Positions 35,059 through 46,845 are shown, counted from the first letter of the stretch. The stretch is 64,000 nucleotides of DNA from Alentia gelatinosa (GCA_950022655.1 OX465583.1:63144306-63208305), one strand, 5' to 3'. Notes: generated by a model from the letters alone, not told the origin. Numbers and translations are program-made.

Positions 35059-35577
35059 AGGCATATCCTACAATTAACAGTGGCGCCACCTGGTGATTTT
35101 TAAATAATGTCAATTATTAGTCAAAACTGGTTTCTTGGGATGCACTCTAATTCTCTAGGAGGAAATTTAACATTCTGTCCAGTTCATCCAATCTTAAAGG
35201 TAAAATACACCAATTTACATTTGCTTGATTTACATAGGAAATGTACTGAGAAATATGGTTTTTCTTCAATTCTTTCAAAAACAAGGACGGTGACCTATGG
35301 TTTTTAAAACCTACATAGGTAGTACAACATATCTAATAAATTCAGTGAAAGTTTTGGGAAAATGATATGGGTTTTACTATTTCAAAAAAACTTTTTAGAA
35401 TTTTTATACATTCTAATATAAAATTATCATAACATTGATCTATAAATCAAAAACTAGCACGGTAACCCCCGATTTTTAAGTTAGATATGTGTTCTACTAC
35501 ACTTAGAGATCATCATATTAAATTTTCAGAAAATTCACATGGGTTTTAATTTTCAGGCCAAATTGTCCGATATGCCT
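35059..35577. mobile_element. Full-length MITE, AGGCATATC termini, TTAA flanks
   Basis: TTAA at 35055-35058 and 35578-35581 flank a 519-bp element with inverted ends AGGCATATCCTACAATT and AATTGTCCGATATGCCT. The interior is AT-rich with ACAAGGACGGTGACCTATGG. The short form is at 19975-20283 and a diverged form at 22110-22620. A TTAA target is used by piggyBac-type transposases, but the 9-bp terminus alone does not prove that origin. Confidence 0.88.
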
Positions 35578-35654
35578 TTAAAGCAGACGGCCCTGCTCCA
35601 GCCTTGTTTCCGAGGTTGGGTGTGTACAGTGTGATTTAATTGAGATAATGTGAC

Positions 35655-36020
35655 TCTTAAAGGGATATCCTACAATTCACAGTGGCGCCACCTTGTGATT
35701 TTTAAATAATGTCAATTATTAGTCAAAACTAGTTTCTTGTGATTCATTCTAATTGTACTTGGGTAAATTCAACATTTTGTCTAGTTTATCCAAACTCTAT
35801 AGGTAAAATAGGCCAATTTGCATTCGGTTGATATACATAGGAAATCTACTGAAAAATATGGTTTTCTTCAATTCTTTCAAAAACAAGGACGGTGACCTAT
35901 GGTTTTTAAAACATAAAAAAGCAGTACTGTATATGTACTATATTCTGTGAAAATTTGAGGAAAATTACAAGGGTTATATTATGTGAAAAAAGTACTTTTA
36001 GAATTTCTATATATTCTTAT
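35655..36020. mobile_element. Second, 3'-truncated copy of the 35059 element
   Basis: Starts CTTAAAGGGATATCCTACAA and follows the upstream element base for base with scattered differences, through GGACGGTGACCTATGGTTTT. It loses similarity near 36020 without a right terminus. Confidence 0.85.
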
Positions 36021-36305
36021 ATAAAACTATCATCATATTGACCAGATATTCATTACCAAAATTTTGTGATCATCAATGATATAGTGCGTTCACCTTTAAC
36101 TAAAACATCCAGTTTTTTCCCTGGAATTATTGTTCATCAGTCATCAGCTGAGCAGCGCTTGTCAAGTGAACGGTGGTTTTTGTTGTGCTCAGAGTAGCTC
36201 CTGCTTGGTATTAGCAAATCGTGTGAGCAATGTCAATCTTACAGCCCAAGGCCATCATGCAAGTCGTCACAGGTACTACACAGGTAGTGAGAGAGGGAAG
36301 ACATA

Positions 36306-36647
36306 GGGAGCCAAAGTGAACCCGCTGAAACCACAGATACCCGTTTACATAACACCATTTCCGGTGGCCAGTAAGAACGAGGCTTAGTGCTAAGCCTATG
36401 GGGGTTTGAGACTAGACTTTTGTTTTTGGTCTCGTTTGTTACTTTTGAAGTGTAGTTTACCACTATCGTCTCTGAATAACTCTGTCTCGAAGCTACGATG
36501 ACAGTTGTTAAGTTTATCAAACATATGGATCTAAAAGAATGACACATATAATCTCAAACCTACATAATCAAAGTACTGAGTGCCTATATCCAGAAATGGT
36601 GTTTTGTAAATGGGTATCTGTGGTTTCAGCGGTTCACTTTGGCTCCC
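36306..36647. mobile_element. MITE with ~58-bp inverted termini
   Basis: GGGAGCCAAAGTGAACC at the left pairs with GGTTCACTTTGGCTCCC at the right. The pairing extends through CTGAAACCACAGATACCC and CACCATTTC, about 58 bp with few mismatches. The interior of about 225 bp has no convincing coding content. Confidence 0.9.
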
Positions 36648-36664
36648 AAAGGAGACGGAGTGAG

Positions 36665-37165
36665 AGTTAGAGACTGACTGAGAAGTTGGGGGATGGGAGA
36701 TGAGGGGACAGATGAGGAGACGAAGGGGACAGATAGAGAGGGACAGTTAACAGCAGAGGGAGCAGGGAGAGGGACAGGCACACAGGCAGGCAAAGGCAGG
36801 GATGAGGACGATGGCAAGGATAGACAGGATAGTAGGAAGAGGCAGGAGGGGAGGAAGAGAGAGGCCAACAGAGGTAGGGAAATAGGGAGAGGTGGGGAGG
36901 AAGGCATACATAGGGAATCAGGGCGAGGCAGGGAGAGGTGAGCCAGCAGGCAGAGGCAAGGAGGGAGGAGAGTAGGCAGAGGTGGGGAGGCAGGCAGAGG
37001 CATGGGGGAGGTGGGCAGAGAGAGGTGGGGAGGCAGGAAGAGGCAGGGGGGAGGTGGGCAGAGAGAGGTGGGGAGGTAGGAAGAGGCAGGGGAGGAGTGC
37101 AGGGAGAGGTGGGGAGGCAAGCAGAGGCAGTGGGAGGAAGGCAGAGAGAGAGAGGTGTTGACCTG
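36665..37165. repeat. Polypurine (GGAGG/CAGAGG) repeat block
   Basis: About 500 bp of nearly pure G/A on the plus strand, with ~43-bp subunits (GAGGTGGGGAGGCAGGCAGA then GGCA and so on) in its right half. Opposite-strand frames rich in Pro/Ser/Leu are repeat artefacts. It is complementary in character to 38545-39240. Confidence 0.9.
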
Positions 37166-38000
37166 TTGATTGACCTCACCATACCCACTGATGTTAAACG
37201 TTTCCATCGCTGCGCACATTAAGTCGTTCGCAAAATTCTTATTGGTTTACTGCATAATCTTACTTTGCCTCGTGAGATTACTCCGCATGCAAACCTCATG
37301 GCCTATTTTGAGTATCTATGGATCTCGATGCAGTTCTTTATTAAAAGCTGGCGACAGATTGATGTGGTTTTTTAAACGTTTATTAATACTGGGTAGTACT
37401 CAGTCAGGAGACTGGTTTCAATGTACTCCCAGCTCCCAGTGTAGGTAGATACTAGGTAGCAAAAACTTATTTCCAAGACGTCGTCTCTCTATGGTGATTT
37501 TACCTAGCTTTCTCTAACGTAACTCATTACGATAAAACCTCATTAACCGGTATCCCTGAAATAGCAGGCGAGTGGGTTTTTCACTCCGAATAGAATCCAG
37601 GGACAGCAGTACTTCTAAATAGAGAGTGCTTTGATTCTAGTCACATGTTTACTCTGAAGGTTGAAGAAAACATCGCTGAATGACAAGATAGACAGAGGAT
37701 CGCCTTTTGTTCAGTCACAACAACTGACGGCTGGGGGAGTGAAGCTTCTAAAAGCGGACGAGCGGCGTACGCGAGTTTTCTTTATCGGGCGATTACTCAG
37801 CTCAATTCCCGATGAGATTTTTACCCACAGTGACTTGCGTGGAGTGAAGAACACAGAATATCTCGTGTCTCATATCATATGTTTAGGTCTAAACCTAGAG
37901 TACTATTTTTCCTGATAGCCATAGTCTCTATACAGACATCCTCTGCATCATTATTTACTGTGGACAGGACGGGCCATTGAAGATTCCTAATTGTGGTGAT
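37166..38000. other. Non-coding
   Basis: A fragment near 37250-37320 (AATCTTACTTTGCCTCGTGA, CTCATGGCCTATTTTGAGTA) belongs to the element family at 47930. No gene. Confidence 0.5.
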
Positions 38001-38006
38001 ATATTT

Positions 38007-38317
38007 GGGGGCCATCCATTAGGTACATACGCACCACGGAGGAGGGGAGAGGGTTCAAAATTTTCGGAAATTTTGCGTATGCTCCTTCTTTGTTCCATTG
38101 CGTACAAGATTGAGAGTTGGGGTGGGTCAACACTTTCGGAAATTTTACACATGCTCCTTCTTTGATCTATTGCATACAGGGTTGAGAGGGGAGGGGGGGG
38201 GGGTTCAAATGTTCGGAAATTTTGCGTATGCTCCTTTTATGCTCTATTGCGTGCAAGATTGAGAGGATGGGGTCAAACTTTTCGGAATGTTTGCCTGCGT
38301 GCTTTATGGATGGCCCC
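38007..38317. mobile_element. MITE with GGGGCCATCCAT termini and internal tandem units
   Basis: GGGGCCATCCATTAGG at the left and ATGGATGGCCCC at the right. The interior is about four tandem units of 69-77 bp, with CGGAAATTTTGCGTATGCTC at 38065, 38137, 38214 and 38283. Confidence 0.85.
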
Positions 38318-38544
38318 TTGCGCAAAATGCGCTGCCTTCCATAACTGCCCTGTGATTCACTTTACCATTCATTCATACCTAACAGAGCCAGCGCCTCGAT
38401 TCTCACCGTAATCCCTCCCTCACCCATCATCGCTCTGCAGCCTTGGCAACGTTCCAGATTTCTTCACTGAGAACTGCGTCGTGCACCTTGCCAGTGATTA
38501 GTCCGCGGTCCCGTTCTGTACAAGACCGCTCTATCACCCGTCTC

Positions 38545-39180
38545 CCTGTTCACCACTGCCCGCCTGCCCTTCCCTGCCCCCGCCCGCCCCTCCCCTGTCC
38601 GCCTCTCCCCGCCTCTGTCTGCCTCCCCACCTCTCTCTACCCTCCTACCCCTGTCTCTGCCTGCCTCCCCACCTCTCTCTCTCTCTTTTTCTCCCTGCCC
38701 TCCTCCCCCTGCCTCTGCCTGGCTCCCCACCTCTCTCCCTCTCTTTTTCTCCCTGCCCTCCCCCCTGCCTCTGCCTGCCTCCCCATCTTTCTCTATCTAT
38801 CTATCTATCTCTCTCTGCCCTCCTCCCCCTGCCTCATCCTGCCTCCCCATCTCTCTCTTTCTCTCTCCATCTATCTCTCTCTCTCTCTCTCTGCCCTCCT
38901 CCCTCTGCCTCCTCCTGCCTCCCCATCTCTCTCTCTATCTATCTCTCTCTCTGCGCTCCTTCCCCGCCTCCTCCTGCCTCCCCACCTCTGCCTGCCCTCC
39001 TCCCCCTGCCTCTGCCTGCGACCCACCTCTGCCTGCCTTCCTGCCTCTCCCTGATTTCATACTTCTGCCTTCCTCCCCACCTCTCCCTAATTCCCTACCT
39101 CTGTCAGCCTCTCTGCCTTCCTCCCCTCCTGCCTCTTCCTACCATCCTGTCTATCCCTGCCGCTATCCGTTTCCCTGCCT

Positions 39181-39235
<55 letters not shown>

Positions 39236-39240
39236 TCTGC
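38545..39240. repeat. Polypyrimidine block ending in a (TGCC)n microsatellite
   Basis: CCTGCCTCCCCACCTCTCTC-type units over about 630 bp, with CTAT and CT microsatellite patches, then about 14 TGCC tetramers at 39178-39240. It reads as the inverse of the polypurine block at 36665-37165. Confidence 0.92.
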
Positions 39241-40620
39241 CTGCCGGCCCCAGGCTCCAGCCGGCCCCGGCCCCGTCGGGGCCCACCTGGCCCCTGCATA
39301 TTCCTTACACCACCCAATACACTCCTTAACGTCTGGGATCATGCCGCTCCTATGTAGTGTTTCAGTATACGAAATTCTTGGCTAACTTTGCCGAACAGCT
39401 GCCTTGTCTCAGATCGGCCAATCCCGCCTTTCTATGGATACCCGCTTATCCGCCTAGTTTCTCTTTCCTCTCAGAAATGCCGCTGAGTCCCATTGAGACC
39501 TCATCCACCGACTTAAACCGTCTCTACTTCAACACATGCCTGAATTCCCCGGTAACTGATAGCGCAGGCTTTTAAACATACTGAAAAATACACATTTTGG
39601 AAGATCTCTTTATCATGATCCATCGTATCCTTGCCCTTATTAATCAGTGAATGTTCACGTAACCAATCAATAAATCCCGTTTATTCTACTTTGTGGATTT
39701 CTACACATTGCAGTAATGACTGCATAGTGCACTGCTGCATTAGTGAGTCCTGGGGAGACAAATGTAGAGGTTATTTCAAATTCCCATCGTCTGCCTCAAA
39801 ACGCCGGCATCTCCTGCAGTAATGAAACTACTTTGTTTTCAGGAGAGCGTGGCCGGAAATACCTGCGCCCCGACGAACAGGTTCCGGCGGAAGACAATTT
39901 CTATGGTCGCGGAACTACCCTAAAAGGTCCTTACACCTTTAAATCGTGTTGATTGAAATCATTTCTTCTTTTGAATGTCGGGGTACAATATGGGACTGCC
40001 AAGATGATTTAGGTGCATAAACAAGTGTTGGGAATAGGACGTGGGTTTACGGAATTACATGTTGACCACCAAAGATAGAGGTGAGAAACGTCTAGAAAGG
40101 TCGAAGGGGGGTATGTGTGACTCATACAAAGCTCATCGTATATAATGATTCTAACTTTTTGAGTCTGATATAATAATTAATTACTTTTTTTATAGACGGA
40201 AATGACCACTTTCCTAGCATAGATCATGCGCTCTACTTCCTGTGGCCGCTTGTATCTCTGCACCGACCTGCCTGCTTGAGACAAAATCTGTTTCTGTTAT
40301 TTGTTATGTCAAATCAGACATAGTCTTAGGGGATATGCCCGACCCCTACTGATTTTAAACTTTTTAAGTCTGATATGATAATTGTTAAATTACTTTTTTT
40401 TAAACCGGAAATGACCGGACGGCTGGTATCCCTACAATACGATCCCTGCGCTTACGGGTCTAAGCCTCACGGGTGAGCAGGTGGCACTGGCAAAAGCTAT
40501 TGAGCAAAAGCTATTGAAACAGCTTTTGCCGGCAATCCTTTGCGGTACATAATTTCTTGTGGACAGAGGCTTGCATAGGGATAGTGAACATCAGGCAAGG
40601 AGACGACCCCAGTTCCCAAC
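39241..40620. other. Non-coding, with a local ~90-bp duplication
   Basis: 40150-40215 and 40350-40415 share AACTTTTTGAGTCTGATAT, AATTACTTTTTT and CGGAAATGACC. No gene recognised. Confidence 0.5.
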
Positions 40621-40624
40621 AAGA

Positions 40625-40890
40625 GTCTACGACAAGGCCACAACAAGGCCACGATTGGAAGCTCGTCAGGAACCTTCCGACAAGGCTATGACAACATCGA
40701 GCATGTTCGATTTTTCCCACAACTGGACCCTTGTCGTGGAGTGTCTACATTAGGAAATTTTGGTGGAGCATGCACTTTCCGACGCGCCCCGACAACACTG
40801 TCGTATACCGCCCTTCTTATGACAAGGCTGCGACAAGCGAGGACTGGAACTTTCTTGTCGACGCTTGTCGTAGCCTTGTCGTGGTTGGTG
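40625..40890. mobile_element. Foldback-type element, CGACAAGGC motifs
   Basis: GACAAGGCCACAACAAGGCC at the left is opposed by CTTGTCGTAGCCTTGTCGTG at the right. Internal pairs are GGACCCTTGTCGTGG and GACAAGCGAGGACTGG. Confidence 0.6.
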
Positions 40891-42079
40891 GTTGCCACCC
40901 TTTATACTAGGCTAAGATAAATGCAGAGAGTTGAGGAAGAGTCCATGGCGAACGCAGGGGGTGGGGGGGGGGGGGGGTTAGTGTCAGTAGATTCCCATCG
41001 GTCTTGTCAATATTTTCTCGCGGGGGATCAATGGAACTCGCCGTCTTTCCGTCTTTATTATCCGGGTACCCTGCCTCGCTGGTTGCTCTCGTGTCGCGCG
41101 GCGGGAATCGATGCCGAAACGAATGGAGAAAAGCAGACGACCCGACCGTAATAACGCCTAATGTGGGCATGCAGCCGGACGCATTTGTCACCTGTCACCA
41201 GAGGCCGCTGGCTGCTCCCAGAGGGCGCTGCGGAGGGCGGGACGCAGGGCCATGAAGGACGAGGTCACAGACTGATGGATAGAACCACAACCCGGATTCT
41301 CAAAATAGAATCACTTGTTGATGCCCTGTATGCTTACTGCATTCCCTCCCATTGAACGTTGTCACAGAATAGCCGATTGCCATAGACTAGCTGAATCTGG
41401 GGCATGTTTAACAATCTAGGATCGTATATGAAGACCCTCTTCTGTAACTCGGTAATAGTATTGATTAATAATATTCAAATGTGTCCGCTAAGACAGTAGT
41501 AGTCGTCCATGAGGTCGTCAATAAGTGTTGAATAAAGTTGACACATATCGTCCCTGGGTCTTTATGGCATACAGAAAAGGGCCTACATGTAAAATCCTAG
41601 ATTTTTGTATATTCTACCGAGTAAAATCCGGCTTTCCACATACTACTCATTAGCAATCTGTAGGCTCCATAGGTTTAGTATTGAGACTCCGTATTAGGTG
41701 GATGATAACAACACTTAGAATGAAACTCACGAGATGAAAATAACAGTAATCCATTCAGCTTCGCTTCATGAATTACTCTGCGGTCAAACGAGGTGGAGTA
41801 TAGACCAGGTTATTTTCATCGAGTGGGTTTCTGATTTTATCTCACCAGGTATAACATTATTGTTCAGTAGAATAAGTTACCCAATTAGGCATTGAGTATT
41901 GGGTACAATACCACCTGAGAATCGGGCAAATTGAATACGAGAAGATGGTTGATATGAGATACTCACAGTGACCACGATAGTCAATGTCCCAGACAGTAAA
42001 CCCAACGCGGCTTCTTTGAAATACTGATCGGTACGATATAGCTACCATGACCAACCTCTTCCAATTCTATCTGAGGAAC
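40891..42079. other. Non-coding, patchy repeats
   Basis: Poly-G at about 40958-40977. 41515-41625 (GTTGAATAAAGTTGACACAT, GGCATACAGAAAAGG) is a dispersed fragment, with relatives at 45100, 53490 and 55680. No gene. Confidence 0.5.
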
Positions 42080-42650
42080 CCAGCCTTTACATTAGAGTGA
42101 TTAGACGATTATGGGCGGCGATTCTTGAATTTTGCACCACCTGACGACTTTCAGCCATAATAGGCTAGAAATCGTCTAGTGTAAACTCAAAGCGCTTGGC
42201 GACTCCAGATCTTCTGATTATATCAGATTACGCAATTCTGCACCACCTGACGAATATGGGACATGCTCTGACGCCGGCGACTATTTCTAGCCAGCTTCAA
42301 TTGGTCGTTTAGACAGGTGGCGATTAATTGCCGAGGTGCATTTCTTTAGTAAGTCATCTTGTGTAAACGCTCGAGAAAACTCTTGGGTCAAGGACTATTA
42401 CGGTCGAGATTGCATAATTGAGCACCACCTGACGGGTATTGGCTTGACGATCTACAGTCGTCACGTTTTTAGTGGTCTAGCGTAAACGCCGGATTAGGGC
42501 ACCACCTGATGACTATTGGCAAGACGATCTACAGTCGTCACGTTTTTAGTCGTCTAGTGTAAACGCCGGGTTAGGGCACCACCTGACGACCATTGGCTAG
42601 ACGATCTACAGTCGTCACGTTTTTAGTGGTCTAGTGTAAACACCGGGGAA
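42080..42650. mobile_element. Composite MITE with a 77-bp tandem triplication of its end
   Basis: The GTTTACACTAGACGAC family (reversed ends CTAGTGTAAACGCCGG). The marker TCTACAGTCGTCACGTTTTT occurs at 42451, 42528 and 42605, exactly 77 bp apart. Each unit carries GGGCACCACCTGACGAC plus a complete terminus. The same terminus lies just upstream of the second UGT start codon. Confidence 0.88.
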
Positions 42651-43084
42651 GGGTCAAAGAGCTATGACACCATCATTAGTTATGGCCAGGGGGGGCACAG
42701 TTTTTGGAACACCGAATGGTAAAAAAAAAGTTGGTCCCCCATGGGAATACCCCCCCCCCCCCCCCAAAAAAAGAGAAAAAACCCTTGGAATACCCCCAAA
42801 AAGTTGCCCCGCCCCTGCCTAAAAACTGTCACCCCCACCCCCCCCCCCCCCCCAGCCATGATTATTGAACACTCCCTTCGGAGTCTGAGGCTTTGAGTCA
42901 TGCGGCTCTCTTGCCTGCTCACTGGGTGTTCCTTTGTGTCTCGGTGCCTTCCGTTAACCTCATCCCATCCTCAGAAATTACATCTCGCCCTGATACGGTC
43001 TTGATAACAATTACGGCGGACGCTCCTATTTCATGATGGTATGGGCAGTAAATAGAGCTGAGAGCGTAGTGAGAGGCTTGGAGC
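42651..43084. other. Non-coding with homopolymer runs
   Basis: Poly-C tracts at about 42752-42766 and 42838-42853, with a short inverted repeat around them. No gene. Confidence 0.6.
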
Positions 43085-43515
43085 TCTTACTTCGGGATCT
43101 CACCAGGCAAAGCCAAGTGAGATTATGTAGCAAACCAAAATGAACGGCATATTTTCAGTATCTATATGGAGCGAGTGCCGTTCAGACTACATCTCAACCC
43201 TATCACCATGGTGTTGTCCCATTACCTTAATTCCATATAAGGAATACAGTAGACCGAGTAGCCAATGACTGCATTCACAGCAAACCCCGACCTTCACACT
43301 GACCTCCTTACATTCTCGCACCTTGGGACGGCTCTACAGTCGAGAGTTGACCTCGAATCTTAGGGGCCACAACCACCCTCCTATTATTGACTAATTGGAT
43401 AACATTTGTGACATCCCCACCCATTGAATATTTCATTTGATACTCCATGGGCTTTGAATACGAGTTCCCAATGTTAAGTCAATTGGGATAAAATACCATG
43501 GAGGGTGAGATAAAA
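43085..43515. mobile_element. GGGGTGAGATAA-family element carrying a nested dispersed repeat
   Basis: The left part is GCAAACCAAAATGAACGGCA and the right end is CCATGGAGGGTGAGATAAA. It is interrupted at 43231-43390 by the ~160-bp repeat also found at 19438 and 45236. Confidence 0.75.
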
Positions 43516-43677
43516 TATTGTACCTGTAGAGATATAGGCTTATGTTACCTTTAAACCAGTTTAATGAAGTAGGGAATGACTCCTGGCCACACCAGAGGTT
43601 GCAATTGAAATACCACCTTGCCCACAGGTACAATAAAGTGTATTCAATCAACCCCCAAGAACATCAGGCGAGGCTAA

Positions 43678-43907
43678 GGCCCGGCTTCCGATGCAAAATC
43701 AAAATCGCGTCGGAAGGACACCTAATATCGGGGCAGTTGACCACGTTTCTGCGATTAGACACTGATAAAAAACCCATACATTGCGTGGTGGATTGGCATG
43801 TCTAGACACGATTTTGTACCTTCCCAATATGGCACCGATTTTGACATTTTGTATCGGTGCCATATCGGGAGGTCTACGCTTCTATCGTAGTAGGTGGACG
43901 CCGGGCC
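43678..43907. mobile_element. MITE with GGCCCGGC termini and TAA target duplication
   Basis: Flanked by TAA at 43675-43677 and 43908-43910. Ends GGCCCGGCTTCC and GGACGCCGGGCC. The interior has two opposed arms (AATATGGCACCGAT and ATCGGTGCCATAT). TAA duplication fits a PIF/Harbinger-like origin. A right-end fragment abuts the MITE at 51641. Confidence 0.85.
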
Positions 43908-44285
43908 TAAGGGTATGCTAGAATTATGTGTAGCGAAAGATTGAATTCTGGCAGATTGAGATATTGAAAAGTGACACCCCGCCATCCACATAATTAGTAT
44001 AAATCAAAGTCTGGAATAGCTGATATCAGAGAGCTGACCCTCTAGAATGCCTCTTTCAGCAGGTTCCTTAACCCTATCATATAGTATCAGTCCCTGCCTT
44101 AAGGCACTCCCAGGCAGGGGGCGATAAATGCCTCGATACACTCCCATTCAAGGGAAGAAGAATGCCTCCAGGCACCTTTTGGAACCATTACTACAAATGG
44201 TATTTTATGTGACAAAATCCAGACTCTCTTCAATTGTTCATAACAAGGATTAAAAGTTGGCATGGCATTGCCATGATTTCGGTTT
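43908..44285. other. Non-coding
   Basis: Nothing recognised. Confidence 0.4.
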
Positions 44286-44296
44286 CAACAAGTAAT

Positions 44297-44342
44297 AAGG
44301 GAGGGAGGGAGGGAGGGAGGGAGGGGAGGGAGGGAGGGGGAA
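44297..44342. repeat. (GGGA)n microsatellite
   Basis: About eleven tetramers with one shortened unit. Confidence 0.95.
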
Positions 44343-44481
44343 TCCTGTTGCAATATATATAAATACACTGAACCGCAACAGGTGCCTATACAATATATAA
44401 AAATACACTGCTGTCGCCTGCTGCGGACCGGTATCAAGGGTATCGAAGCTCTAATTATTCAGAATACATTACTGTAATGTA

Positions 44482-44848
44482 TTATAATGTAAGCCGCAAA
44501 AACTGTTCCCCGTCTCCCCTAATATATTTCGGTCTCAACCGAAATAATAATTGAAAACTACTCAAGGCATCATTACTCAGTGTGAGTGTTCCATATGTAA
44601 TTAAAGCAATGCATATCAAATGCACCTGTTCAATAGCTTCCGGTACCATTGCCATTAGAGCATCGTCCCCTGGGGGTATATTGCTAAATATCTGCTGGAC
44701 TTGGTATGTGGGCCTCCCGCTAGGGGTCGGGTTGATAGTGATGAATAACTTATTGGAGATATACACAACTTCCACTTCCGGTCAGCTGACCTCTGCCGTG
44801 TTCCTCGCCATCCATTTAATAAAGGTGTTGCCGTTCAACGCCACCTAA
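44482..44848. other. Overlapping ORFs on both strands, unresolved
   Basis: Minus strand: an open stretch of about 97 codons lacking an ATG at its start (first codon GTG after a TGA), including RPTYQVQQIFSNIPP and GDDALMAMVPEAIEQV. Plus strand: an 88-codon ATG frame ending FLAIHLIKVLPFNAT, followed by a possible donor (AACGGTGAGT). Neither matches a family I recognise. Sequence around 44515-44545 has a small palindrome (TTCGGTCTCAACCGAA). Confidence 0.2.
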
Positions 44849-45069
44849 CGGTGAGTTCCTTAGGTTTTGACTCCACCAGCACAATGTTTTTTGTCTTGCA
44901 AGGTTGGGCTGTATCTTGTCACACCTTGTTGCGTCTTTATGAATCGGGATAAATCTTGTAAGATCTGGTCATGCACTTATCCCTATGTGTGTAGCCCCTA
45001 TTATCGTTCAAAGCTTATTTCCAAACTAAAAAATGTTTGAAATGAAATGAAAGAAACCCCCAAACAACC

Positions 45070-45395
45070 CCAGTATTAGCCATCCATAACGTCGTCCAAA
45101 AGTGGTTAATAAAGTTGACCCAGGTTCTCCCGGGGTCTCTATGGCATACATCCTAGATTATCAAACGGGCCCCTGTATCTCATCATGTCCCGTTCTCCCA
45201 CCGGCTGCATAGGGTTGTCCCTCTACCTTCAATGCCATATAAGGAATATAATAGGCCCAGCAGCCTATAACTGCATTCACAGCAAACCACGACTTCGGCC
45301 CTGACTACCTTACATAGTTTTAAAAGCGCCTTGGGACGGGTCTACAGTCTATAGTTGACTTGAATATAGTGGGCCAAACCACTGCCACCACAAGG
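45070..45395. repeat. Two adjacent dispersed repeats
   Basis: 45090-45175 (GTTAATAAAGTTGACCCAGG, CTATGGCATACA) resembles 41515-41600. 45236-45395 is the third copy of the ~160-bp repeat at 19438 and 43231. Confidence 0.8.
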
Positions 45396-46144
45396 CAGTC
45401 TCTCCACAACTCAGTTCAACTGAAGGACTGGTTGAGCTGTTGACTGTTTCCGGCTCACAACTTAAAATGGCCCCCTCCATGGAATATAGACTTTCAATTA
45501 AAGTTTATGTGTGCAATAAGATTGAATGTATCACTATGGAAAAACCAAACAAGGGTTAGTCGTGTTGTTGTTTATCGCACTCCGGCAAGATCGCGTTTGG
45601 TTTAGAATCTATCCTACCCTGCCCGTCTAAATTACTTCTACATTAACAAATGACGTCATTTGTCAAGTGTATCCCACTAGAGCGATATTTTTCATTTTTC
45701 TGAACTCCAGACCAAATACAGTGACCTAATGTTAAGCCTATGGAGTTTTCTATTAGGAGTAGGATAATAAGCTTTACACAAACAAGTGGCAATTTTTCAC
45801 AAAATTATGATGAGGCAGTCCGTTATGTCCTAGTCAGTTCCATATAAATAAAAAGATGTTTAAAACCACAGAGAGCTCGTTAATGTCTACATTTTTCAAG
45901 GGTGCCTCAACGGAAATCGACGGAATGTATGAACAGTAATTTTGTAAGATCCGAAAGAACTGTTCTTTAAAAAAAAAATAGTCGTAGTTTACCTCCCTCT
46001 TGAGAGGGACATGACACCTGCAACGTGAAAAATGGGTGCTTGCCGTTTGAACATGTTAACAGTGAGATATGGTGATTACATGAAACTGGCATTGGTGTGG
46101 TGCGTGCAGGTGAAACTCTGTCTAATGTGTACATCCTGCGTGTA
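45396..46144. other. Non-coding, with a TATCCTACCCT element
   Basis: 45609-45768 is bounded by TATCCTACCCTGCCC and GGAGTAGGATAATA, an inverted-repeat element related to ends at 24150 and 31620. No gene. Confidence 0.5.
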
Positions 46145-46425
46145 CTAATCCTCAACAAACAGAAGAGAAAATAAAATGAAGCTAACAAAGTCAGCTACAT
46201 CAAAGCGTATCAAGCCTGTGATGATGAAGGTTTCCGGGGTTCTGCAGGGCAGGTTGTAGACTGTCTCCAGTCCCTGCATCCTATGCCATATGGCTACCCT
46301 CCTCGCTGGGATACAGGGACTGGTACAATCGGTAATGGACTTGGATTTCTTGCGTGGTTTAGCTCCAGTATTCCAAACACTCTTCATACAGATATTCTGG
46401 CTACTGGTCAGGATATCTACTGGGA
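46145..46425 (-). CDS. Unrecognised ORF, weak candidate for a distal exon
   Basis: An open minus-strand frame in low-repeat sequence. It has a basic stretch (NTGAKPRKKSKSI) followed by a hydrophobic end (FDVADFVSFILFSLLFVED). It lies 3.7 kb downstream of the last PP1-like exon, on the same strand. An AG precedes a phase-0 reading at about 46398, so it could be a C-terminal exon of that gene. The pyrimidine tract is poor and the sequence does not resemble known PP1 tails. It may be a chance ORF. Confidence 0.15.
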
Positions 46426-46845
46426 GATTGATACTCTCTCACTTTGATCTCAATCGGGTCACGGTCAGGAGCTATGACAACACAGGCGCCCAGGGAACTG
46501 GAGGAGGGGAGGGGAAGGGGTAGGAGGAAGTATAGGGTTACAGGGAGTGGCTTGGGGCCATAAACGGGAGATTTGGTTCATAGTGGACAATTCATGTGCC
46601 AGTCAGAGAAGGATACATACTTTTATGAACTTTATTCTGAATGTTCAATGAATGTTCATAATAAAAGAATTGAGCAAGTCTAGGGAGGTTGGTGAGAGAC
46701 TAACACGAACTTAAGGACTTATAGTAAAACCCTGCTTCTGGGACACCCCTCTTAATATGGGGACAATTTTCTTGGAACATGATGATCGTTGCATATAATA
46801 TTTTAATGTTATTCCTATGACTAAACATGTACTCGGGGTGAGATA

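Noticed and set aside
36626..37219. A 197-codon Pro/Ser/Leu-rich ORF and overlapping frames
   Set aside because: Low-complexity translation of the polypurine block, open in several frames and on both strands.
38443..39054. A 203-codon Pro/Leu/Ser-rich ORF
   Set aside because: Low-complexity translation of the polypyrimidine block. No domain.
46722..46780. A Tc1/pogo-type terminus (AGTAAAACCCTGCTTCTGGG)
   Set aside because: No opposing terminus or transposase remnant was found nearby, so a mobile-element call is not supported.
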